From Porphyromonas crevioricanis (lineage in GTDB: Bacteria > Bacteroidota > Bacteroidia > Bacteroidales > Porphyromonadaceae): a DNA stretch of 64,000 bases. Positions 44,694 to 52,921 of this stretch are shown here, piece by piece. The stretch lies in NCBI RefSeq assembly GCF_900167225.1, contig NZ_FUXH01000001.1:124001-188000 (forward strand), given 5' to 3'. The stretch's first letter is position 1, and the number at the start of each line of letters is the position of its first letter. The notes beneath the pieces are model-generated. The model searched no databases. It had not been told where the DNA came from and saw only the letters and a list, made by a program, of their open reading frames with translations. A program made the position numbers and the translations under genes.

Positions 44694-47252
44694 TTAGCCA
44701 CAACGAGAAGTACCACAGTTTGTACAGATGAGACAACCCTCTTGATAAATAAGAGTTTCTTCCCCACAGTTGGGACAAGTTTGACCATTGATCTTGGCTC
44801 CATTAGGTAGGTATCTTTTCAAAGCTCGCTCGACACCATTTTTCCACGTGTTTATACTCTCGTCGTTCAGAGACATGCCTTGCACTAGATTCACCACTTG
44901 GTCAATAGGCATTCCATAGCGTAGCACACCGCTGATGAGCTTTGCGTAGTTCCAATACTCAGGATTGAATTTGCTATCCAAACCTTCTATAGTTGTTTTG
45001 AACCCTCGTTTGTTGCGGAATTGGAAGTCGTAGTGTTTACCGCCATCTTCGTCATAACTCTTGATGATCAACCCCTTATTCACCGATTTGGGTACCATGA
45101 TTCCCTCATCATCATCGGCAATACCAGTGAATATTTCGTAAGGCTTACCGTCTCTCAACCCTACGAAAGCAATCCATTTTTCCTTGTTGTTTTGGAATCG
45201 TAGGATTTCAGCCTCCAACTCACGAGGGCGAGAAATAGGCTCTGCCGGGGGAGTCGGAAGGGTCGTGCCCCTTTCTGCCCCTTCTGTTTTCTTCTCCTTG
45301 GGCTTTTCTGTGCTGATAAGCACACCGGCACGAGAGCCGTCCCTATACACAGTACAGCCTTTGCAGCCAGAACGCCAAGCTTCAACATAGAGGTCGGAGA
45401 TGAGTTGCTCGTTCACGCTATTCGGCAAGTTGATCGTCACACTGATGGAGTGATCTACCCATTGTTGGATCCGACCCTGCATACGCACTTTGGCGAGCCA
45501 ATCGACATCATTTGAAGTAGCCTTATAGTAGGGAGATGCTTCGACCAGCTTATTGATTTCGTCTTGTGTGTATTTCTTCTTGGGGTCATACCCCTTGGCT
45601 TCCATCCATGTGACAAACTTGTGATGGAATACAATATACTCCTCGAAACTGTCTCCAACTTCGTCTACAAAGTCTACCGTTACGTTCTTGTCTCCGGGAT
45701 TTACTTTGCGTCTGCGTTTATACACAGGCATGAATACCGGTTCTATGCCCGAAGTGGTCTGTGTCATAAGGCTGGTAGACCCTGTCGGTGCTATAGTTAG
45801 ACAGGCAATATTGCGTCTGCCGTATTGGCACATATCGCGGTACAGTTCAGGTGCATGCTCACGAATACGCATCATAAAGGGATTTTTTTCTTCTCGTCCG
45901 GCATCAAAAATCGGGAAGGCTCCACGTTCTTTGGCCATCTCAACTGAACTGCCATAGGCTGCCAAGCATAGAGTCCGTTGCACCTCTACAGCAAATTCTG
46001 TGGCCTCTTCTGAGCCATAACGCAGGCCCATAGCAGCCAGCATATCTCCTTCAGCTGTAATTCCAACTCCAGTACGTCGCCCTTTGAGTGTCTTGTCTTG
46101 AATCTTTTTCCAAAGCTGGTATTCGCAACGTTTGATCTCGTCGCTCTCCGGATCACTCTCTATTTTGCGTAGGATTGTATCTATCTTTTCGCTTTCCAGA
46201 TCTATTATGTCGTCCATAATACGCTGGGCAAGACCTACATGACGTCGGAAGAGATCAAAGTCGAAAGAGGCCTCATCCGTGAAAGGATTCTTTACGTAGG
46301 AATATAGGTTTATAGCCAAAAGGCGACAGCTGTCGTAGGGACAAAGCGGTATCTCTCCGCAAGGATTGGTAGAAATAGTACGGAAGCCCAGATCCGCATA
46401 GCAGTCGGGTAGGGATTCTCGTATAATGGTATCCCAGAAAAGGACGCCTGGTTCGGCACTTTTCCATGCATTGTGCACGATCTTGCGCCATAGCTCCTGT
46501 GCATTGATCTCTTTGCTGTAGCTGGGGCTATCTGAATGGATAGGATACTGTTGGATGTAGTTGTTGCCCAAAACAGCAGCCTGCATAAATTCATCTGTAA
46601 GGCGTACCGATACATTCGCTCCGGTCACCTTCCCTTCAGTCATTTTCGCATCAATAAATGACTCTGCATCGGGATGCTTAATGCTCACAGAGAGCATCAA
46701 TGCTCCTCGCCTGCCATCTTGAGCCACCTCGCGTGTGGAGTTGGAGAAGCGTTCCATAAATGGAACGAGGCCCGTGGAAGTGAGAGCAGAGTTTTTTACC
46801 GGAGATCCTTTCGGACGGATGTGAGAGAGATCGTGTCCGACCCCTCCACGCCTTTTCATTAGTTGTACCTGCTCTTCGTCTATTTTGAATATAGCACCAT
46901 AGGAGTCGGCAGGTTCATCAAGCCCGACAACAAAGCAGTTAGACAAAGAGGCCACCTGATAATTGTTGCCGATGCCTGTCATGGGGCTACCTTGCGGTAC
47001 AACATATCTGAAGTGATCGAACAGCTCAAACAGCTCTTTTTCACTCACCGGGTTGGGGTACTTCTGTTCGATGCGGGCAATCTCCGAAGCTATACGCTGA
47101 TGCATATCTTCCGGGCTACATTCGTAGATATTACCCGCACTGTCTTTTAATGCGTATTTCCCAGCCCAAACTTTGGCTGCCAGTTCATCCCCTTGAAAGT
47201 ATTCGAGCGAAGCTGCATAGGCTTCGTCGAAGCTATAAATCTTTTTATCCAT
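44694..47252 (-). CDS. nrdJ: Adenosylcobalamin-dependent ribonucleotide reductase, class II
   Basis: Makes deoxyribonucleotides with a B12-generated thiyl radical, independent of oxygen. The 852-residue protein has SLSNCFVVG, the active-site loop STNPCGEIPLCPYDSCRL, TIAPTGSTSLMTQTTSGIEP, and the C-terminal redox zinc-ribbon-like end CPNCGEETL and CTNCGTSRCG. There is no ATP cone at the N-terminus. No cobalamin riboswitch signature is seen in the upstream gap. It is monocistronic, with a tall inverted repeat after the stop. Confidence 0.95.
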   Translation of the reverse strand: MDKKIYSFDEAYAASLEYFQGDELAAKVWAGKYALKDSAGNIYECSPEDMHQRIASEIARIEQKYPNPVSEKELFELFDHFRYVVPQGSPMTGIGNNYQVASLSNCFVVGLDEPADSYGAIFKIDEEQVQLMKRRGGVGHDLSHIRPKGSPVKNSALTSTGLVPFMERFSNSTREVAQDGRRGALMLSVSIKHPDAESFIDAKMTEGKVTGANVSVRLTDEFMQAAVLGNNYIQQYPIHSDSPSYSKEINAQELWRKIVHNAWKSAEPGVLFWDTIIRESLPDCYADLGFRTISTNPCGEIPLCPYDSCRLLAINLYSYVKNPFTDEASFDFDLFRRHVGLAQRIMDDIIDLESEKIDTILRKIESDPESDEIKRCEYQLWKKIQDKTLKGRRTGVGITAEGDMLAAMGLRYGSEEATEFAVEVQRTLCLAAYGSSVEMAKERGAFPIFDAGREEKNPFMMRIREHAPELYRDMCQYGRRNIACLTIAPTGSTSLMTQTTSGIEPVFMPVYKRRRKVNPGDKNVTVDFVDEVGDSFEEYIVFHHKFVTWMEAKGYDPKKKYTQDEINKLVEASPYYKATSNDVDWLAKVRMQGRIQQWVDHSISVTINLPNSVNEQLISDLYVEAWRSGCKGCTVYRDGSRAGVLISTEKPKEKKTEGAERGTTLPTPPAEPISRPRELEAEILRFQNNKEKWIAFVGLRDGKPYEIFTGIADDDEGIMVPKSVNKGLIIKSYDEDGGKHYDFQFRNKRGFKTTIEGLDSKFNPEYWNYAKLISGVLRYGMPIDQVVNLVQGMSLNDESINTWKNGVERALKRYLPNGAKINGQTCPNCGEETLIYQEGCLICTNCGTSRCG

Positions 47253-47719
47253 TAGATAGAAAGGTCGTTACATTAGATATTCTGAAAATATAACTTATCG
47301 AAGCAAGGGATACTTGTCTCCAATTTGTTTCGCAAAGTACGTGTTTTTGTGGGTTGTAGGAAATGTTTTGGTGAATTATTTTTGAACAGTCAAGATGAAA
47401 GTTTTCCGATTTTGGATATAACTATCTGTATATTAGTTTAATATGTTTGTTTTGATTGTTGGAAGTTTTCCGAAATACAAATCAATTGTATTGATGGTTT
47501 GAACCAAAAGAAGAGATTTGCAGACACGTAAGAAAAAGAAAGAAGAGATTCTTTGGCTGATTTCTCTTTAATTGAATGGTAAGTTCGAATACAGAAAAAG
47601 GAAGGATAAAGAGGAGTTTGAAAATGTGATGAAAGGAGGGTCTCTCCGATAATTCGTTAGATATGATGTTGTCTAAACATTGTATTTATCTGTTTGCTTT
47701 TATGTTGTTTTTGTGAATT
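47253..47719. other. AT-rich upstream region of nrdJ, no gene
   Basis: A very AT-rich stretch with a TACTTTG element on the minus strand near 47340 that may be the nrdJ promoter box. No coding or RNA gene is recognised. Confidence 0.4.
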
Positions 47720-48031
47720 GTTTAGAGCCTTTTTGAGACTCAGAATGGGACTCATTTTCTTTCTTTTTTCTCCCACTTTTGCTCCCTACGGGTTCTGTTT
47801 TTTTATGGTATAGGAGGGAGCAAAAATTCTCTCCTCAGAGAATTTTTGTTTTCTCCTGTGTTAGCAAAATTTCTCTGAGGAGAGAAATTTGACCCACTCA
47901 GAATGCCGATGAATAGGGCTTTTGGGGAAGTGTGTTTGGAATGCCTGAAAAGGGATATGTCAGGTTGAGTACTCGAGCCCTTTTTCTTGGATTTTTCTCG
48001 CTTTGGACCTGGAAAAGGTTTTACAAAAGAT
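47720..48031 (+). repeat. MITE-like dispersed repeat, copy 3
   Basis: Has the paired arms with AATTCTCTCCTCAGAGAATT and TTCTCCTGTGTTAGCAAAAT (47817-47890), the core CAGAATGCCGATGAATAGGG (47900-47925) and the end GGTTTTACAAAAGATG. The block order matches copy 1 but the core is flipped. The left boundary is uncertain. Confidence 0.62.
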
Positions 48032-48146
48032 GTCGACTTTCTAAGGAGTAAACCAGAGAGATGATGTACTTCTTACTCGAGATGGCTATGCTATTTGCAA
48101 CTGTTGCACAAAAGGATTATTTCGCTTCTTACTCCTAAAATCAAGA

Positions 48147-48183
48147 AAGGGCTGTGCCGAAACTTTATTTCAGCACAGCCCTT
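48147..48183 (-). terminator. Terminator after tRNA-Arg
   Basis: Stem AAGGGCTGTGC/GCACAGCCCTT with inner pairs GAAA/TTTC, followed on the minus strand by TCTTGATTTT. It lies 6 bp beyond the tRNA 3' end. Confidence 0.75.
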
Positions 48184-48189
48184 GTGTTG

Positions 48190-48263
48190 TGACCCGGGTG
48201 GGATTCAAACCCACGACCTTCAGAACCGGAATCTGACGCTCTATTCAGCTAAGCTACCGAGCC
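48190..48263 (-). tRNA. tRNA-Arg (CCG)
   Basis: A 74-nt cloverleaf on the minus strand. The acceptor GGCTCGG pairs with CCGGGTC (two GU pairs), the anticodon stem TCAGA/TCTGA carries loop TTCCGGT (anticodon CCG), and the T arm is GTGGG-TTTGAAT-CCCAC. The discriminator is A and CCA is not encoded. Confidence 0.95.
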
Positions 48264-48407
48264 ATTTGCCACTGCTCCTAAGAGGAGAGCTCTAGCGCAG
48301 CAAAGGTAATCACTTTTTCGTTATCTGTCTATTGGCAGGCATGTCTCTTGGAGGAGTTGTGAGATCAGCTTCATGCCTATTTGACTTCTGAATAGCGATC
48401 TTTCTTC

Positions 48408-49448
48408 TTACTGCTTTTGAATTAGTTTCTCAAAATTGGGAGAAAAGACTATGCGAGTGTTTTCTCCTTCTGCTGTACAGATGAGGAGGTACTCTACCTC
48501 TTCTATCTTTTTTGCCAACTCGGAAGCCTTTTCAGACCCTACGACCATAAATGCTGTGGCCAAAGCATCTGCAATCATGCAGTTGGGAGCCAATACAGTG
48601 GCACTCAGCACATCTGTTTGCACCGGATAGCCTGTGCGAGGATCTATCGTGTGAGCATACCGTTGGCCATTTAGTTCGTAGTAATTGCGGTAATTACCAC
48701 TGGTCGCCAGTCCGGACTTATTCTTTGGTAGTCGTACCAAACACTGTAGGTCGCCACTGTTGTTGCGGTTGTTCTCCGTAGGACGGTCAATACCAATCTG
48801 CCAAGCTTGTCCCATCGGATTGGACCCCGAATAGGCTATTTCTCCCCCTATTTCCACCAGGTAATTCTTCACCCCTTGTAATTCCAATGTATGGGCAATA
48901 TGGTCTGCACCAAGCCCTTTGGCTATGGAAGCAAAATCCAAAGTCATGCGAGGATCCATTTTGCGGATACTATCATTCTCCAGACTAATTTTGCTGTAAC
49001 CTACAAACCGGAGTAGGCTGTCTACTTTATATTTATCCATCTTTTCCCGGTGCTTAAACCCAAAACCCCAGGCATTGAAGAGAGGGGAGCATGTGGGGTC
49101 GAAAGCTCCGTCGGAGAGCTGTGCTATACGTTGAGTTTCCTCGAAACAAAGACGAAAGAGAGAATCTGTATCAAACCCTTTGTTTTCGTTTATTCGGCTG
49201 ATGAGACTGAGGCTGTCGAAAGGATTGATAGAACGATCAAGCTCGGAAAATGCCCGGGCAATGCGATTGGTTAGGACGGAGTCGTGCTGGTAGGTGATAT
49301 GGTAGTAAGTTCCCCAAATGCAGCCCTCTTGTCGAAAATATGGAGCTGAATGATCTTGACAGCCCCAAAGAGCGGAAAGAAAGCCTAAAAACAAAAGAGT
49401 TTTTAGGCTGCTAATCCGTGAGAGATAGAAGAAATAAGCTCCTTTCAT
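48408..49448 (-). CDS. apbE: FAD:protein FMN transferase (ApbE)
   Basis: A lipoprotein enzyme that attaches FMN covalently to target proteins such as Nqr/Rnf subunits in the periplasm. The 346-residue protein has a signal with Cys30 (ALWGCQD). It contains GTYYHITYQ, SRINENKGF, DGAFDPTCSPLFNAWGFG, the core DFASIAKGLGADHIAHTL, LVEIGGEIAYSG, and the metal region YAHTIDPRTGYPVQTDVLSA followed by DALATAFMV. It overlaps the upstream lipoprotein gene by 4 bp. Its flavoprotein targets are not in this window. Confidence 0.94.
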   Translation of the reverse strand: MKGAYFFYLSRISSLKTLLFLGFLSALWGCQDHSAPYFRQEGCIWGTYYHITYQHDSVLTNRIARAFSELDRSINPFDSLSLISRINENKGFDTDSLFRLCFEETQRIAQLSDGAFDPTCSPLFNAWGFGFKHREKMDKYKVDSLLRFVGYSKISLENDSIRKMDPRMTLDFASIAKGLGADHIAHTLELQGVKNYLVEIGGEIAYSGSNPMGQAWQIGIDRPTENNRNNSGDLQCLVRLPKNKSGLATSGNYRNYYELNGQRYAHTIDPRTGYPVQTDVLSATVLAPNCMIADALATAFMVVGSEKASELAKKIEEVEYLLICTAEGENTRIVFSPNFEKLIQKQ

Positions 49449-50335
49449 TTTCTTATGGGTTGTGAAAGGTATGTCCGCTTATCATCTACGTGTCCTGTAG
49501 AAAGCAAATAGCGATTTTCGCTATTGATCATAGCCACTATTGTTTGCAGTCTTTGTCTCTTTGCATAGGCTTCTGCCAAAGTAAAAGTGTCTATGAAATC
49601 TGCCAGGTGAGAATTGTCGTAATTCACACCACGAGCAACTTCCTGCCCTTGGCTGTCAAGAAAGAGGACTTCAAGGCTCTGTTTTCGATCATACATTTCT
49701 CTCAAAAAGCGAGCCAACGAATCTATGATAGTAGAAGGGTAGCATACGATTTCGTATTTCATACCAGAAGAACCATAGCGGTAGTTGAGAGCTTCGTCAT
49801 AGCGCATATGCGGAGTGGAAAATTTTTCTCCCGTTTCTTTGTTGCGTAGTCGTAGGGCCGTGTGTTCTATTGCTTGTTTGCCTATATATACAGAGGTGAG
49901 TTCTACGATACCCAAACTATCAGTGGCAAGTCTCAAATGAGGAGCCGATTTGTTTTTGCTGGGAGCCAGCGAGGGACGAGAGAGACGGACACGAGACGAG
50001 TGTTCTTTCTCTTGTAGAACCTGAAACCCGGGTGCAAGTTCTGTAATTTGTTTGGAGAGAAGCTCCATTACATTCTTGATACTATCCAGCCGTTGCATAT
50101 TGAACATCCATTTGGCTTGTCTCCTTAATCTGATTGCCTGTTGTCTGGAGGCAGTGTCGGTCAAATCCAAACGGTCGATGTTTTTGTAATACTCGACTGC
50201 CGAGCGGTAGTCTCCCATGATCATGGCCGAGTCGGCTTGTTCGAGCAAACGGTTCTGCTCTCTCAATGTACCTGAGCAGGCGGAGAGAAGGAGGTAGCAT
50301 AGGGGGAGAAGAAGCATCTTTTTACAATAGTACAT
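49445..50335 (-). CDS. Unrecognised lipoprotein coupled to apbE
   Basis: I do not recognise this family. The product is 296 residues from the ATG 50333-50335 with a clear lipoprotein signal (MLLLPLCYLLLSACSG). A longer frame would begin inside the dpp7 terminator stem. After the Cys there is a helical, TPR-like stretch (LLEQADSAMIMGDYRSAVEY, YKNIDRLDLTDTASRQQAIR) to about residue 100. Then comes a beta-rich domain with SLGIVELTSVYIGKQAIEHT and YEIVCYPSTIIDSLARFL. No flavinylation-type motif (DxxSGAT) is seen. The 4-bp overlap with apbE implies coexpression. Confidence 0.75.
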   Translation of the reverse strand: MYYCKKMLLLPLCYLLLSACSGTLREQNRLLEQADSAMIMGDYRSAVEYYKNIDRLDLTDTASRQQAIRLRRQAKWMFNMQRLDSIKNVMELLSKQITELAPGFQVLQEKEHSSRVRLSRPSLAPSKNKSAPHLRLATDSLGIVELTSVYIGKQAIEHTALRLRNKETGEKFSTPHMRYDEALNYRYGSSGMKYEIVCYPSTIIDSLARFLREMYDRKQSLEVLFLDSQGQEVARGVNYDNSHLADFIDTFTLAEAYAKRQRLQTIVAMINSENRYLLSTGHVDDKRTYLSQPIRK

Positions 50336-50370
50336 AGCAAGTCTTGTCTGTTGAGTAAGGATAAAAGACA

Positions 50371-50420
50371 GAGGGGCCACCACTGTCATTATTGCTATGT
50401 ACAGCAGTCGGCCCCTCTGA
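50371..50420 (-). terminator. Terminator candidate downstream of dpp7
   Basis: Stem CAGAGGGGCC/GGCCCCTCTG with a loop of about 30 nt, followed by CTTTTATCC on the minus strand. It lies 44 bp beyond the dpp7 stop. Confidence 0.6.
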
Positions 50421-50463
50421 GATTATTTCAAGGTCTTGAAGGTAAAAGGTTTCTGAAAGGGTA

Positions 50464-52644
50464 TTAAAGACAACGTCTGTCGCATCTTTCCTGATTCGGC
50501 ATTTGAGCTATGGTCTTGTTGTCTTTCATCAACTTGAGCTCTTTTACCAAATGAGGAGCTTTGCCCCATCGGTCGATCACGAAGAGTACATAGCGAATAT
50601 CTACCGATATGGTACGTTGCATATTTTTGTCGAATTCTATATCCCCACTCATTGCTTCCCAGTTGCCGTCAAAGGCCAACCCTATCAGGCGTCCGTTCTT
50701 GTCAAACACCGGGCTACCGGAGTTCCCTCCGGTAATGTCATTGTCTGAGAGGAAGCAGGTCTTGAGAGTTTTCTCACATCCGTAGGGGGCAAAGTTTCCT
50801 TTCTTGAGTAAGGACAGGATCTCCGGTTGTACGGCAAATTCCGTGCTTTCCGGATTTTGTTTTTCCAGAATACCACGTTGTGTGGTAAAGTGGCTGTACA
50901 AGTGTCCGTCTTTGGGAGAATAGCCTCCGATTGAGCCATAGCTCATACGCATTGTCAGGTTGGCATCGCTGGGCATAGGTGTGTTCGGATCCATTTCGCG
51001 TCTACCGGCAAAGTAGAGTCTGCGTCCTCTCTGGATCGCTTTTTCTGCCTGCTCTCCTTCTTCGCGAAGGGCTCTATATTGATCGAATACGGAGGTGCTA
51101 AGCTGTATGGCAGGATCTTGCTTGATAATGTTTTCGCGTTCTTTGGCTCCAAGTTCACAGGTGTGTTGCATTTTTTCGTAGCTGATAGTTGCACTATTCT
51201 CGAAGACATGCTGTGCATAGCGTTTTATGTCACCTCCAAAGTCTCTATCCACAACTCGGTAGATATCCGGCAGTCTTTCTTGTGAAACACGATCACGCAA
51301 TAGGGTCATCATGGCTACCAGAACTTTCTCATCAAGTTGTGGCAGGTAGTCTTTGTAATAGTTTGATTTCAAAGACTCGAGCTGTTGTTTCCCTTTTTTG
51401 CCCAAGCGAATGGCTTCTTCGGCTTTTCTGCTGATACCTATGATCTCAGACCCATAGACAAGTGTTTCGTATAGGTAGGTCAGATCTTTTGTAATAGCTC
51501 CCTTGTCTTCATAGGCTTGTTTGGTTTCTTTCAGCACATTGGCGTAGTCTGCTTTGTTGGCAGCCCACTGAGCAAAACGCTCTTCTTCCATGCGTTTGTT
51601 CTCTACCACTCCCAGCTCTTTTAGAGCCTTATTCATCCCGATAGAGTTTTTCCAGAAGTTGGATGAACGGGCATATTTGCTTGCATATTTGATGCGTGTA
51701 GCCTGATCGGCATTCATGGCACTGCGCCAGATAGTCTGCTTTGCTCCACGAACTTCTATACGAGGAGCATTCTCGTTGTTCATACGATTTTCCACACCCC
51801 AAGAGGTAAGGTAGCGGTCTGTACTACCCGGAAAACCGATTGTCATGGCATAATCGCCGGGTTGGTAACCGTCGAGCGAAACAGTGGCATAGTATTCCGG
51901 TTTGTAAGGCTTATTGTTTTTGTTGTATTCGCTGGGTCTATTGTCTTTGCCAGCATAGACACGGAAAGCACTGAAGTCTCCGGTATGTCTTGGCCACATC
52001 CAGTTGTCTGTGTCTCCACCGAATTTACCGATAGAGCTGGGTGGTGCAAAAACCATACGAACATCTTTGAATACATCGTATACGATCATATAGTACTCGT
52101 TGTTGGCATAGAAAGGCACAACGATGGCTTCTTGATGCTTCTCGAGTTTCACCGATTTGGCTATTTCCTTACCAGCAGCTCGTGCTTTCTGGATGCGCAT
52201 CATTTCATCGCTTTCATTGCCTACGAGCATAAGGACTTCCTTTGTCACATTTTCTACCTTACGCAAATAGCGTACTTGGAGTCCCTCAATAGGAAGCTCT
52301 GCCGACAGCGACTGAGCTACAAAGCCATCTCTGAGATAATCGTGATCCACAGAACTCTGGCTCTGGATGGCTCCATATCCACAGTGATGGTTGGTCAGTA
52401 TCAGTCCTTGATCGGACACAGTCACTCCGGTACATCCTCCTCCGAATTGCACAACAGATCTGGTGACAGATGCTTTGTCGAGGTTGTACAGAGAATCAGC
52501 AGGCAAAGCAAAGCCTAATTCTTTCATCCGGTCGAGATTTTGCTTTGTAAGCTCACTCAGGATCCACATCCCCTTGTCGGCATAAGCCGTAGACACACAG
52601 CCAAGCATCAACAGAGAGGCTAATAGTAGATTCTTGATTTTCAT
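50464..52644 (-). CDS. dpp7: S46 family dipeptidyl peptidase, DPP7 type
   Basis: A periplasmic serine exopeptidase that removes dipeptides, with preference for hydrophobic P1 residues in the DPP7 branch. The start is at the ATG 52642-52644, with signal peptide MKIKNLLLASLLMLGCVSTA cut near YAD, giving 726 residues. Catalytic blocks are LTNHHCGYGAIQSQS (His), DTDNWMWPRHTGD (Asp) and GGNSGSPVFDKNGR (Ser). The specificity segment reads LAFDGNWEAMSGD with Gly where DPP11 has Arg, which supports DPP7 over the Asp/Glu-specific DPP11. There is no T9SS C-terminal domain. Confidence 0.95.
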   Translation of the reverse strand: MKIKNLLLASLLMLGCVSTAYADKGMWILSELTKQNLDRMKELGFALPADSLYNLDKASVTRSVVQFGGGCTGVTVSDQGLILTNHHCGYGAIQSQSSVDHDYLRDGFVAQSLSAELPIEGLQVRYLRKVENVTKEVLMLVGNESDEMMRIQKARAAGKEIAKSVKLEKHQEAIVVPFYANNEYYMIVYDVFKDVRMVFAPPSSIGKFGGDTDNWMWPRHTGDFSAFRVYAGKDNRPSEYNKNNKPYKPEYYATVSLDGYQPGDYAMTIGFPGSTDRYLTSWGVENRMNNENAPRIEVRGAKQTIWRSAMNADQATRIKYASKYARSSNFWKNSIGMNKALKELGVVENKRMEEERFAQWAANKADYANVLKETKQAYEDKGAITKDLTYLYETLVYGSEIIGISRKAEEAIRLGKKGKQQLESLKSNYYKDYLPQLDEKVLVAMMTLLRDRVSQERLPDIYRVVDRDFGGDIKRYAQHVFENSATISYEKMQHTCELGAKERENIIKQDPAIQLSTSVFDQYRALREEGEQAEKAIQRGRRLYFAGRREMDPNTPMPSDANLTMRMSYGSIGGYSPKDGHLYSHFTTQRGILEKQNPESTEFAVQPEILSLLKKGNFAPYGCEKTLKTCFLSDNDITGGNSGSPVFDKNGRLIGLAFDGNWEAMSGDIEFDKNMQRTISVDIRYVLFVIDRWGKAPHLVKELKLMKDNKTIAQMPNQERCDRRCL

Positions 52645-52785
52645 CGTTCTTTTTCTTGTTGTTATACTTAAAACCAAATTTTATATACCCAAAAATCTAT
52701 CGGTAGATCTGCCCAAATTCACCGGAGTTTTTGCAATAGCGATCTCAGTAATTTTGTTTGACCAGACATTTCACCGCAACTTGAG

Positions 52786-52793
52786 CAAAGATA
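52786..52793 (-). promoter_or_regulatory. Promoter -7 box of dpp7
   Basis: Reads TATCTTTG on the minus strand, with a TTG 17 bp upstream. It predicts a leader of about 135 nt. Confidence 0.5.
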
Positions 52794-52873
52794 GTACCAA
52801 AAGCTCGCAAGAAAAAACAGAAAACAGTTTGTAGCTATTTATCTGTTAGCTCTGTAAATCACCCCGATTTGCG

Positions 52874-52881
52874 TACTTTTG
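52874..52881 (+). promoter_or_regulatory. Promoter -7 box of the GH3-family gene
   Basis: TACTTTTG, a TAnnTTTG match 41 bp before the ATG at 52922. A strong -33 element is not seen. Confidence 0.5.
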
Positions 52882-52921
52882 CTTACCTCTGTAGTGGAGA
52901 GAGTTGATAAATGGCTACGAT

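Noticed and set aside
49445-50335. Flavinylated substrate of ApbE
   Set aside because: No DxxSGAT-like target motif is present.
50464-52644. DPP11 (Asp/Glu-specific)
   Set aside because: The specificity residue in LAFDGNW is Gly, not the Arg of DPP11.
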